Below, piece after piece: positions 34,852 to 43,509 of a DNA stretch of 64,000 nt. How positions within the stretch are numbered: position 1 is the first letter of the stretch; each line of letters starts with the position of its first letter. The stretch spans positions 6,577 to 70,576 of the forward strand of contig JBEKOB010000007.1 in the NCBI GenBank assembly GCA_049522195.1, in the 5' to 3' direction. The notes under the pieces are model-generated. The model made no database searches. It saw nothing but the letters and a program-made list of their open reading frames with translations, and had not been told where the DNA came from. Source of the DNA: UBA9647 sp049522195. GTDB taxonomy: Bacteria; Bacteroidota; Ignavibacteria; UBA10030. The translations under genes were made by a program, and so were the position numbers.

Positions 34852-37506
34852 ATGGCTGAAACTGCAGTCAAGAGAATAAAGATCTACAAGCTCGCGACCG
34901 AGCTGAACCTTTCCAGCGAGACGCTGCTCGAGTTCTTGCACAAGAAGGGCTTTGAGGTGAAGAGCCACATGTCGTCGGTGGACGACGATATGCTCGCCGC
35001 CGTCATGGGGCACTTCAAGAAGGAAAAAGACGTCGCGGAGAGGCACCAACGAAAGATCCAGGAGTTTCGTACCTCTCGAAAGAAGGAGCCAACCGAAAAA
35101 CCTGAAAAGAAACAGGCTGCCGAAGAAGCACCCGCGGCTCCCCCTCCGGTCGAAGAGCAGCCTCCGGTCGAATTGGTTGAGGAGACAGCGGCAGTCGAGC
35201 ATGAACCGACTGCAGAAGCCGTTGTGCAGGAAGAAGCGAAGGAACCTTCGCAGCCGGCCGCGACAGAAGAGACTCTGCCGCCTCCCTCCGAAGCACCCCC
35301 CGTAGCTGAGGCAGTTGAGCCTCCAAAGCCCGAAGGACCTCGAACACGGAAGGCGCTGACTCCTCTCGAACAGGCGATGTCACGCCCGCGGATGGGACTC
35401 ACGATCAAGGGTAAGATGGAAATTGCGCGCCCCGGCCCGGCAGCCGTACCTGCGGAAGAATCGGAAGAGGACAAGAAGAAGAAAAAGAAGAAAAAGAAAA
35501 AAGTTCGTGAGGAGGCGAAGAAGACGCCGGGTCGCACGCCGGCTGTCGATGAAGAAGTTGAGGTCAAGAGCAAGAAGCGCAAGAAATCCCGGCACGCCGA
35601 GGTAAATGAGATGGAAGTCGAAAAGGCCATCCGTGAAACGCTGGCCGAGATGACTGATGACTCCATGAGCACGCGGGCGGCGATCCGCAAGAAACGGAAG
35701 AAGGAGCGGGAAGACGAAGAACAGCGCATTTTGGAAGAGAAGGAACGCGACAAGATGCACATTCGCGTGACCGAGTTCGTTTCGGTCGGCGAATTGGCGG
35801 ATTTGATGCGGGCTTCCGTCGCAGAAGTTATTCAGAAGTGTATGAGCCTTGGCATCATGGTGTCGATCAACCAAAGGCTCGAGAAGGATACGATTCAACT
35901 TGTTGCTGACGAATTCGGCTACACGCTCGATTTTGAGTCCGAATTCACCTCCGCCGTCCTCTCCGATGTTGAAGACGACGAAACTGAATTAAAACCGCGT
36001 GCCCCGGTCGTCACCATCATGGGACACGTCGATCATGGAAAGACGTCGCTCCTTGATTATATTCGCAGTTCCAATGTGGTCGCCGGCGAAGCGGGCGGCA
36101 TAACCCAGCACATCGGTGCATATGAAGTAACGCTCGAAGACAGCAAGCAGATTACCTTCCTCGATACGCCTGGCCACGAAGCATTTACGGCAATGCGTGC
36201 GCGTGGCGCCCAGCTGACGGACATTGTGGTCCTTGTCGTTGCTGCAGACGACAACGTCATGCCGCAGACAGTTGAGGCGATCAGCCATGCTCAGGCGGCC
36301 GCGGTCCCGATTGTCATCGCAATCAACAAGACTGATAAAGCCGATGCTAACCCTGATCGCATCCGTCAACAACTCTCCGAAAAGGGGGTCCTTGTCGAGG
36401 AATGGGGAGGAAAGTACCAGGCAGTTGAAATTTCAGCGAAGACAGGGAAGAACGTCGACCAGCTGCTTGAACGCATTCTGCTCGAAGCCGAGGTCCTTGA
36501 GCTCAAGGCAAATCCTGACAGGCTTGCACGCGGAGTCGTTGTTGAATCTGAACTGGACAAAGGGAAGGGCATTGTCGCGACAGTCCTCATCCAGAAGGGC
36601 TCTATGCGGATAGGCGACTCTTTCGTTTGCGGTATCTGGAGCGGCCGAGCACGCGCGATGTTCGACGAACGAGGCAAAAGAGTCGAGGTCGCTCATCCTT
36701 CGCAACCTGTACAGCTTATTGGGTTCGACGGAATTCCTCAGGCCGGCGATGACCTCGTTGTCCTGGAAAATGACCGCGAGGCGCGCGACATTAGCAACAA
36801 ACGACAGCAGTTGAAGCGCGAACAGGATTTCCGCCAGCGGAGAATGATCACGCTGGATGACATCTCCAAGCAGATTAAGGAAGGTCAGGTCAAAGACCTG
36901 CCCATCATCGTGAAAGGCGACGTTGACGGTTCCGTCGAAGCATTGTCTGACTCGCTCATGAAACTGTCGACAGGTGAAGTGAAAGTACAGGTTATCCATA
37001 AAGGTGTCGGCGGAATTTCTGAGTCTGATGTGTTGCTCGCCACTGCCTCCCGCGCTGTTATCATCGGGTTCCATGTTCGACCGAACCTGAACGCGAGGCG
37101 CCTTGCCGAGTCTGAGGAAGTTGATATCCGCCTGTATAATATCATTTATGACGCCATCAATGAGGTCAAGAGCGCTCTCGAAGGTATGCTTGCACCGTCT
37201 CTCTCTGAACAGGTGCTCGCAACTGTTGAAGTCCGGGACGTCTTCAAGATCTCCAAGATCGGCACCATCGCCGGTTGCTATGTGCAGGACGGCAAGATCG
37301 TTCGCAGCAACAAGGTTCGCCTCGTCAGGGACGGGCTTGTGATCTTCGACGGCACCATCGCTTCGTTGAAGCGGTTCAAAGACGATGTGAGAGAAGTGGA
37401 GCAGGGATTCGAGTGCGGCATCAGCCTCGAGGGATATAATGACATCAAGGTCGGGGACACGGTCGAAGCATACACAATCGTGGAGACGAAACGGAAGTTG
37501 GCGTAG
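34852..37506 (+). CDS. infB: Translation initiation factor IF-2
   Basis: An 884-residue GTPase placing initiator tRNA on the ribosome. The N-terminal IF2_N domain (KIYKLATELNLSSETLLEFL) is followed by a low-complexity Glu/Pro/Ala-rich region (residues 60-330) with a run of ten Lys near 208-217. A second IF2_N-like region precedes the G domain, with G1 GHVDHGKTS at about 391, DTPGHEAF and NKTD; domains II to IV follow. Length is normal for species with long N-terminal extensions. It starts 44 bp after nusA. Confidence 0.96.
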   Translation: MAETAVKRIKIYKLATELNLSSETLLEFLHKKGFEVKSHMSSVDDDMLAAVMGHFKKEKDVAERHQRKIQEFRTSRKKEPTEKPEKKQAAEEAPAAPPPVEEQPPVELVEETAAVEHEPTAEAVVQEEAKEPSQPAATEETLPPPSEAPPVAEAVEPPKPEGPRTRKALTPLEQAMSRPRMGLTIKGKMEIARPGPAAVPAEESEEDKKKKKKKKKKVREEAKKTPGRTPAVDEEVEVKSKKRKKSRHAEVNEMEVEKAIRETLAEMTDDSMSTRAAIRKKRKKEREDEEQRILEEKERDKMHIRVTEFVSVGELADLMRASVAEVIQKCMSLGIMVSINQRLEKDTIQLVADEFGYTLDFESEFTSAVLSDVEDDETELKPRAPVVTIMGHVDHGKTSLLDYIRSSNVVAGEAGGITQHIGAYEVTLEDSKQITFLDTPGHEAFTAMRARGAQLTDIVVLVVAADDNVMPQTVEAISHAQAAAVPIVIAINKTDKADANPDRIRQQLSEKGVLVEEWGGKYQAVEISAKTGKNVDQLLERILLEAEVLELKANPDRLARGVVVESELDKGKGIVATVLIQKGSMRIGDSFVCGIWSGRARAMFDERGKRVEVAHPSQPVQLIGFDGIPQAGDDLVVLENDREARDISNKRQQLKREQDFRQRRMITLDDISKQIKEGQVKDLPIIVKGDVDGSVEALSDSLMKLSTGEVKVQVIHKGVGGISESDVLLATASRAVIIGFHVRPNLNARRLAESEEVDIRLYNIIYDAINEVKSALEGMLAPSLSEQVLATVEVRDVFKISKIGTIAGCYVQDGKIVRSNKVRLVRDGLVIFDGTIASLKRFKDDVREVEQGFECGISLEGYNDIKVGDTVEAYTIVETKRKLA

Positions 37507-37520
37507 CGAGGAGCATTGGC

Positions 37521-37883
37521 ATGTCGGTGCGAACTGAAAGAGTTGCCTCACTCATCAAAGAACTGATGAGCGAGATCATTCAACAGAATTTTCGGATGGA
37601 AGAATTCGGACTGGTGACTGTCACCGAGGTTCGGATGAGTATGGATCTGAAGATTGCGAAGGTATACGTCAGTGTGTTCGGCGATGTCGAGAAAAAGAAG
37701 AAGCTTCTGGCTCATCTTGAGGTAGAGAAGGGCGCCATTCGATCTGAGCTCGGTCACAATCTTAGTCTGAAATTTACACCGACGATTTCCTTCTATCTGG
37801 ATGAATCGCTTGATCACGCAATGCGGATAGAGAATTTGCTCAATCAGATTCACAAGGATTCACCTGATCCGAAGGACGAGTAG
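37521..37883 (+). CDS. rbfA: Ribosome-binding factor A
   Basis: A 120-residue KH-like factor for 16S rRNA 5'-end maturation and cold adaptation. RTERVASLIKELMSEIIQQ and LVTVTEVRMSMDLKIAKVYVSV match the family, and the C terminus FYLDESLDHAMRIENLL is typical. It starts 14 bp after infB and ends 4 bp before truB. Confidence 0.93.
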   Translation: MSVRTERVASLIKELMSEIIQQNFRMEEFGLVTVTEVRMSMDLKIAKVYVSVFGDVEKKKKLLAHLEVEKGAIRSELGHNLSLKFTPTISFYLDESLDHAMRIENLLNQIHKDSPDPKDE

Positions 37884-37887
37884 AGCC

Positions 37888-38622
37888 ATGGCGGTTCCTT
37901 CTCATGGCACGACACAAGCACAGGATGAAGGCGAGGTCCTTCTCATCGACAAACCTTTGAACTGGACATCATTCGATGTGGTTCACAGGATTCGTCAAAG
38001 TTTCGGCATTGAAAAAGCAGGACACGCCGGTACGCTTGACCCGAGAGCCACAGGGCTCCTGATACTGTGCACGGGAAGACAAACAAAGCGCATTGATCAG
38101 TTTGCGAATCTCGACAAAGAGTATACGGGAACATTCGAACTTGGTATTCGGACAGCAAGTTTCGATATGGAAACCGTCGTAACTGAGCGTGCGGACTACA
38201 CCGGCGTATCACACGAACAACTTCAGTCTGTCATTCTTGGTTTCACAGGCCGGCAACTGCAGACCCCGCCGATGTATTCGGCGGCAAAACACCGCGGGAA
38301 ACCGCTGTATAAGTATGCCCGCAAGGGGAAGACGCTCGAACGCCGCCCCAAAGAGATTGATGTCACGGAATTCTCGGTCGTGTCGTTTGTTCCGCCGGTG
38401 GTCGAATTTCGCGTCGTGTGCTCAAAAGGAACGTATATCCGGTCGCTCGTGAGCGATATCGGAGACAAACTCGGATGTGGCGCTGTATTGACCTCGCTCA
38501 GGCGAACCCGCATCGGGGAGTATAAGATTGAAAATGCGCTGACGATGGAAGAGCTGGACAAAGTGAAAGGCGAGAGAGCGAGTTTGCGGAGTTTGAGTGA
38601 TGGACATCGTATTCCAGCCTAG
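37888..38622 (+). CDS. truB: tRNA pseudouridine-55 synthase
   Basis: A 244-residue enzyme making pseudouridine at tRNA position 55. The catalytic Asp is in GHAGTLDPRATGLL, LLIDKPLNWTSFDVV is the N-terminal motif, and SKGTYIRSLVSDIGDKLG is the third family motif. The C-terminal PUA domain is short or missing, as in many bacterial TruB proteins of this size. It overlaps ribF by 23 bp. Confidence 0.94.
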   Translation: MAVPSHGTTQAQDEGEVLLIDKPLNWTSFDVVHRIRQSFGIEKAGHAGTLDPRATGLLILCTGRQTKRIDQFANLDKEYTGTFELGIRTASFDMETVVTERADYTGVSHEQLQSVILGFTGRQLQTPPMYSAAKHRGKPLYKYARKGKTLERRPKEIDVTEFSVVSFVPPVVEFRVVCSKGTYIRSLVSDIGDKLGCGAVLTSLRRTRIGEYKIENALTMEELDKVKGERASLRSLSDGHRIPA

Positions 38623-39544
38623 CGAAATCGAGTACCTCAAGAACTCGGTAGTCAGTGTGGGCACGTTCGACGGCGTTCACCTGGCTCATCAGCAGCTTCT
38701 GAGAGAAGTGGTCGAGAAGGCACAGGCCAGGAAAGGGAGGAGCGTTGTCCTCACATTCGACCCCCATCCGAAAGAGGTCTTGACAGGTCAGCCCATGCGG
38801 CTCCTGACAACAATAGAAGAACGCCAGCAAATCTGCGAGCAGCTGGGGATCGATGTCTTCTATCGCATTGGCTTCACGTACGAGTTTTCGCGGCTGAGTT
38901 CACGTGAGTTTTACCTTCGATACGTTGTTCAGGGGTGCGGTGTAAGTGAAGTGGTGGAAGGATACGATCATCATTTCGGCAGGGATCGTGAAGGAAGTGT
39001 CGAAGAGTTGCTGAAACTCGGTCGTGAGTTTGAATTCTCTGTTGCAGCGTTGAAGCCGGTATATGTTGATGAGGAAATCGTCAGCAGCAGTCAAATCCGG
39101 CAGCACCTGTTGCAAGGCAGGGTCGACCGGGCGCTTCGGCTCCTCGGCAGACCGTATGCGCTGAGCGGTACGGTCGTTCGGGGTGACGCAAGAGGGCGCG
39201 AACTTGGATATCCGACGGCAAATCTGCAGCTGACACATCACAAGTTGGTCCCGGAGGACGGGATCTACTTCGTGCAGGTTGACGTGGGAGGACCCGCAAG
39301 GTACGGGATGGTCAGTATCGGCGTAAGACCGACGTTCTTTGATCAGGGACAGCGCACCGTGGAGGCTCATCTCCTGGACTTTGAGGGGGATCTTTACGGC
39401 CAAACTCTCAACGTGCAATTCCTGAGGCGGCTAAGAGACGAACGGAAATTTGATAGCGCTCAACAGCTCATCGACCAGATGCACCTCGATGAAGCGCAAA
39501 GTCGCTCGTTGATGGCAGAATTTAAAGCAGGAGTTAGGAGATAA
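38600..39544 (+). CDS. ribF: Bifunctional riboflavin kinase/FAD synthetase
   Basis: A 314-residue enzyme making FMN and FAD. The N-terminal nucleotidyltransferase domain has SVGTFDGVHLAHQQLL and LTFDPHPKEV, with VSSSQIRQHL closing it. The C-terminal kinase domain has GRELGYPTANL and GMVSIGVRPTF. The start is ATG at 38600, with GGAG 8 bases upstream; a GTG directly before it is less likely. It overlaps the end of truB, as in many bacteria where the two are adjacent. Confidence 0.94.
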   Translation: MDIVFQPSEIEYLKNSVVSVGTFDGVHLAHQQLLREVVEKAQARKGRSVVLTFDPHPKEVLTGQPMRLLTTIEERQQICEQLGIDVFYRIGFTYEFSRLSSREFYLRYVVQGCGVSEVVEGYDHHFGRDREGSVEELLKLGREFEFSVAALKPVYVDEEIVSSSQIRQHLLQGRVDRALRLLGRPYALSGTVVRGDARGRELGYPTANLQLTHHKLVPEDGIYFVQVDVGGPARYGMVSIGVRPTFFDQGQRTVEAHLLDFEGDLYGQTLNVQFLRRLRDERKFDSAQQLIDQMHLDEAQSRSLMAEFKAGVRR

Positions 39545-39548
39545 GTTC

Positions 39549-39577
39549 TTGCAGTATTTGAGGTAATCACATAGTAT
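39549..39577 (+). promoter_or_regulatory. Promoter of rpsO-pnp
   Basis: TTGCAG, a 17-bp spacer and TAGTAT fill the short gap between ribF and rpsO, about 27 bp before the rpsO start. Confidence 0.6.
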
Positions 39578-39603
39578 TCATCAGCTTACTTTAAGGAGTC
39601 GCA

Positions 39604-39873
39604 ATGCCAATTACCAAGGAACAAAAGACGGAGATCATCAAAAAGTACGGGAAAAGTGACACTGACACCGGAAGCCCGGAGGTCCAGATTGCAATCCTCA
39701 CATCCCACATTAACATGCTTTCGCCTCACCTCGCGAGCCACAAAAAAGACCACCACGGTCGTCTCGGCCTCTTGAAGCTTGTCGGAAAGCGGAGACGCCT
39801 TCTTGAGTATCTCACGAAGAAAGATATTGGTCGATATAGAAAGATCATTCAGGAGCTTGACATCCGCAAATAG
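39604..39873 (+). CDS. rpsO: 30S ribosomal protein S15
   Basis: An 89-residue small-subunit protein binding 16S rRNA. KYGKSDTDTGSPEVQIAILT, HKKDHHGRLGLLKLVGKRRRLL and YLTKKDIGRYRKII are the family blocks. The AAGGAG before the ATG is the strongest Shine-Dalgarno sequence in this part of the window. It lies upstream of pnp, the order seen in many bacteria. Confidence 0.98.
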   Translation: MPITKEQKTEIIKKYGKSDTDTGSPEVQIAILTSHINMLSPHLASHKKDHHGRLGLLKLVGKRRRLLEYLTKKDIGRYRKIIQELDIRK

Positions 39874-39880
39874 TTTGCGG
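39864..39880 (+). repeat. Inverted repeat centred on the rpsO stop codon
   Basis: CCGCAAA and TTTGCGG form a perfect 7-bp stem with the TAG stop codon as a three-base loop. No T run follows, so it is not a classical terminator; it could be an RNase III or RNA-stability element between rpsO and pnp. Confidence 0.6.
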
Positions 39881-39942
39881 TTAGTCAGGTTCTCATCCCG
39901 GGCTGCAAGTGCAGCTCTCATTGAAAGAAAGAAACAAGTACT

Positions 39943-42114
39943 ATGGTCGTAACTAAAGAAGTTGAAGTTGGCGGCAAGACGTTCTCATATGAGACCGGCC
40001 GCTTCGCAAAACAATCCGATGGTGCCGTCATGGTCCGCTACGCCGATACAATGGTATTGGCGACGGTCGTGAGCGCCAAAGAGATGAAAGAGGGGCAGGA
40101 CTTTTTCCCTCTCCAGGTGGAGTATCGTGAGAAGACCTCTGCTGCGGGAAAGATTCCCGGAGGATTCTTCAAGCGCGAGGGACGCCCCACAGAGAAGGAG
40201 ATTCTCTCGTCGCGGCTTATCGACCGACCGATCCGGCCAATGTTCCCGGAAGGATACTTCAACGAAACACAGATAATTGTCACGGTCTATTCATCGGATT
40301 CCCAGCACGACAGCGATGTTCTCGGTGCCTGCGCCGCGTCTGCCGCTCTGATGGTCTCGGATGCACCCTTCGACGGTCCCATCGCAGAGGTTCGAGTTGG
40401 GCGGATTGACGGCAAGTTCGTGATCAACCCTACGGATGACGAGCTCGAGCACAGTGATATCGACGCGATCGTCGCCGGTACGCTCACTTCGATTGTAATG
40501 GTCGAGGGGGAATCACACGAGATTTCCGAATCCGATATGATCGCCGCCCTGAAGACTGCACACGAGTCAATCAAGATTCTTTGCCAGGCTCAAGTGGATC
40601 TTGCAAAGGAGATCGGTAAGACCAAACGCCCGGTAGTTCAGGCTCAACGTCCTGAAGTTTTGGTTCAGGATGTCAAGAAACTGGGCGAAGCGAGGATCAA
40701 GGAATTAAGCCGGACAGTCCTGACCAAGGAAGCCCGCTCTGAAGCCACCGGAAAGGTGTATGAGGAAACCAACAAGGCCTTGGCTGAGAAGTATCCCGAG
40801 CAGGAGGATGCGATCAACACGATCCTGCATGACCTTGAGTATCATGCCATGAGATCGACGATTCTCGATGAGGGCAAGCGGCTCGATGGCCGCGGTCTCA
40901 CCGATATCCGCAAGATCACCAGCGAAGTTGGTCTGCTCCCGAGGACACACGGGTCTGCCTTGTTCACCCGGGGCGAAACTCAGAGTCTCACAACTGCAAC
41001 CCTCGGCACAAAGCTCGATGAGCAGAAACTTGAAGGCCTGATGGCGGAGACGACCAAAAGGTTCATGCTGCACTACAACTTCCCTCCGTTCAGCGTCGGT
41101 GAAGTTGGCAGATTCACCGGTCCTGGCCGCAGAGAAATAGGTCATGGGAATCTGGCTGAACGCTCTTTGAAGAACCTGATGCCCGCAGAAGCTGACTTCC
41201 CCTATACGATCCGGATTGTGTCCGATATCCTCGAGTCAAACGGCTCATCTTCGATGGCGACCGTCTGCGCAGGAACTCTGGCGTTGTTTGACGCTGGTGT
41301 TCCGCTCAAACGCGCCATAGCCGGTATCGCTATGGGACTTGTGAAGGAAGGGGACAAGGTTGCAATTCTCAGCGACATCCTCGGAAACGAAGATCATCTG
41401 GGAGACATGGACTTCAAGGTTGCCGGAACCAAAGATGGAATCACTGCATTCCAGATGGATATCAAGATCCAGGGAATCACGCTTGATATTATGGAAAAGG
41501 CGCTCGACCAGGCAAAGGCTGGACGATTCCACATCCTTGATGTGATGAGCACGTCGCTTTCTGGACCTCGGCCGGAGCTCTCTCAGTATGCGCCGCGCCT
41601 CCAGACCATCAAGATCCCTGTTGACATGATCGGTGCGCTGATCGGCCCTGGTGGGAAGAACATTCGCCAGTTGGTGAAAGACAGCGGTGCCGAGATCAAT
41701 GTGGAAGATGATGGCACAGTTACCGTTGCGGCAGTCCTGAAAGAATCAGCCGACAAGGCGATGGATTACATCCGCAAGATGTCGGAATTGCCAGAGGTTG
41801 GTAAAACCTATCAGGCAACTGTGAAGAAGATCATGGAATTCGGCGCATTTGTCGAAATCCTCCCCGGCAAAGAGGGATTGGTTCACATCTCGCAGCTTGA
41901 TACCAAGCGCGTCGAGAAAGTGGAAGATCTCTTCAAGGTGGGGGATACACTCGAAGTCAAGTTGATGCTGATCGATTCCGAAGGACGACTGAACCTGAGC
42001 CGCAAGGCTCTTCTTCCAGGCGGTGAAAACGCTCACGAGGAAATGAAGAAGGCTCGCGAACGCCGCAGCTCGGGACCGCGCGACAGTCATCGATCGGACA
42101 GCAGGAGACACTAA
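39943..42114 (+). CDS. pnp: Polyribonucleotide nucleotidyltransferase
   Basis: A 723-residue 3'-5' phosphorolytic exoribonuclease of the degradosome type. It has two RNase PH domains: the first begins VEVGGKTFSYETGRFAKQ, and the second, catalytic one shows RREIGHGNLAERSL and LGNEDHLGDMDFKV, whose Asp residues bind metal. A KH domain (MIGALIGPGGKNIRQLV) and an S1 domain (FGAFVEILPGKEGLVHISQ) end the protein, followed by a basic Arg/Ser tail. A short hairpin (39902-39915) lies in the 69-bp leader, recalling the processed leader of E. coli pnp. Confidence 0.96.
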   Translation: MVVTKEVEVGGKTFSYETGRFAKQSDGAVMVRYADTMVLATVVSAKEMKEGQDFFPLQVEYREKTSAAGKIPGGFFKREGRPTEKEILSSRLIDRPIRPMFPEGYFNETQIIVTVYSSDSQHDSDVLGACAASAALMVSDAPFDGPIAEVRVGRIDGKFVINPTDDELEHSDIDAIVAGTLTSIVMVEGESHEISESDMIAALKTAHESIKILCQAQVDLAKEIGKTKRPVVQAQRPEVLVQDVKKLGEARIKELSRTVLTKEARSEATGKVYEETNKALAEKYPEQEDAINTILHDLEYHAMRSTILDEGKRLDGRGLTDIRKITSEVGLLPRTHGSALFTRGETQSLTTATLGTKLDEQKLEGLMAETTKRFMLHYNFPPFSVGEVGRFTGPGRREIGHGNLAERSLKNLMPAEADFPYTIRIVSDILESNGSSSMATVCAGTLALFDAGVPLKRAIAGIAMGLVKEGDKVAILSDILGNEDHLGDMDFKVAGTKDGITAFQMDIKIQGITLDIMEKALDQAKAGRFHILDVMSTSLSGPRPELSQYAPRLQTIKIPVDMIGALIGPGGKNIRQLVKDSGAEINVEDDGTVTVAAVLKESADKAMDYIRKMSELPEVGKTYQATVKKIMEFGAFVEILPGKEGLVHISQLDTKRVEKVEDLFKVGDTLEVKLMLIDSEGRLNLSRKALLPGGENAHEEMKKARERRSSGPRDSHRSDSRRH

Positions 42115-42139
42115 ACGAACTGTACTTCGACGTTCATTG

Positions 42140-42198
42140 ATCCTCACACCGAAGAACTGACTCTCGGGGCCAGTCCAAGTGTGAGGATTTCTTTTTCC
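42140..42198 (+). terminator. Rho-independent terminator between pnp and aroA
   Basis: A 10-bp perfect stem (ATCCTCACAC with GTGTGAGGAT) encloses a 29-base loop region that can form a small inner hairpin, then TTTCTTTTT. It ends 7 bp before the aroA ATG. Confidence 0.85.
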
Positions 42199-42205
42199 AT
42201 ATCAC

Positions 42206-43492
42206 ATGAATACTACGATTTCACGATCAAATGGACTGGTAGGGACGGTGACTGTCCCTGGAGACAAGTCTATTTCACATCGTGCACTTATGATCAGCGC
42301 CCTCGCTAATGGAACATCGGAGATCCATGGATATCTGGATGCCGCGGATCCACACAGCACACTCCACTGCTTGCGAGACCTTGGCGTTGAGATCCAGATT
42401 AGAGATTCCATCATTACAGTGCGGGGCCGCGGACTCCGTGGCCTGCGTGCTCCTTCTGGAATCCTCGATGCAGGAAACTCCGGTACAACCATAAGACTGT
42501 TGACCGGTATTCTGGCCGGACAGCCCTTCAGTACCACCATCACAGGAGATGATTCCCTCAGGCAACGCCCGATGAAGCGCATCATCGAACCCTTGTCGAG
42601 GATGGGGGCGAGGATTCAGGGATCCGAAACCCAGACGGCGCCCCTTACAATCGCCGGTGTATCTCCCTTGCATCCGATCGAGTACCGCATGCAGATTTCA
42701 AGTGCACAGGTGAAATCGGCGATACTGCTTGCCGGTCTATTCGCTGATGGAATAACCCGGGTGACCGAGAAGACACAGACTCGTGATCACACGGAGCGCA
42801 TGCTCGGACTCACACCTGTGAAATTGGATGATTCCTTTGTTATTGAAGTTGTTGGCGGCACCGAGCTCCGCGCCCAAAGATTTCAGGTCCCCGGAGATGT
42901 GTCGTCGGCTGCATTCTTGATCTCTGCTGCACTCCTTGTTCCTCGTTCCGAGCTCCGCATACTCAATGTCGGGCTGAATGCGACGAGAACCCGCATCATC
43001 GAGTTCTTCCGCTCAATAGGTGGATCAATCGTAGCCACCAGAGAGAACACAGTTGCAGGGGAACCCCTGGGTGATCTTCTTGTCAGAAGTTCGGAGTTAC
43101 ACGGATCCGTTAAACTGGAAGGGAAGCAGGTCGCGGAACTCATCGATGAGATCCCGATTCTCGCCGTAACGTTGGCCCTCGCTGGCTGCTGCCTTGCAGT
43201 TCGGGGCGCTGCCGATCTTCGAAATAAAGAATCCGATCGCATTCGATCGCTCGTCAGCAATCTTCGCGCGCTCGGTGTGGAGGTCGAAGAATACGCGGAC
43301 GGGTTTGCTTTTCAGCCCAAAAACACATTAATTGCTGCCGAATGTAAAACCTTTGCAGATCATCGCATCGCCATGGCGTTCGGTGTCGCCGGACTCGTGC
43401 TGAATGGACAAACAGTTATTACGCAGTCGGAGTGTGTCGATATCTCGTTTCCTTCGTTTTGGGAACTGCTCCGGAGTGTAGAACGTCGCTAG
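42206..43492 (+). CDS. aroA: 3-phosphoshikimate 1-carboxyvinyltransferase (EPSP synthase)
   Basis: A 428-residue shikimate-pathway enzyme joining shikimate 3-phosphate and PEP. Motifs are VPGDKSISHRALM, LDAGNSGTTIRLLTGIL, GDDSLRQRPMKRI, the substrate-binding SSAQVKSAILLAGL, and near the C terminus ADHRIAMAFGVAGL. The product, via chorismate, feeds trpE. No Shine-Dalgarno sequence is visible: the T run of the pnp terminator almost reaches the start codon. Expression must come from read-through or from a promoter upstream of the hairpin. Confidence 0.95.
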   Translation: MNTTISRSNGLVGTVTVPGDKSISHRALMISALANGTSEIHGYLDAADPHSTLHCLRDLGVEIQIRDSIITVRGRGLRGLRAPSGILDAGNSGTTIRLLTGILAGQPFSTTITGDDSLRQRPMKRIIEPLSRMGARIQGSETQTAPLTIAGVSPLHPIEYRMQISSAQVKSAILLAGLFADGITRVTEKTQTRDHTERMLGLTPVKLDDSFVIEVVGGTELRAQRFQVPGDVSSAAFLISAALLVPRSELRILNVGLNATRTRIIEFFRSIGGSIVATRENTVAGEPLGDLLVRSSELHGSVKLEGKQVAELIDEIPILAVTLALAGCCLAVRGAADLRNKESDRIRSLVSNLRALGVEVEEYADGFAFQPKNTLIAAECKTFADHRIAMAFGVAGLVLNGQTVITQSECVDISFPSFWELLRSVERR

Positions 43493-43509
43493 CATTGGAG
43501 GATTTCACA

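Noticed and set aside
35473..35503. Poly-lysine run with AAAAAAG in infB as a frameshift site
   Set aside because: The heptamer is not in the frame required for -1 slippage (codons are AAA AAA GTT) and IF-2 continues normally; it is only low-complexity linker.
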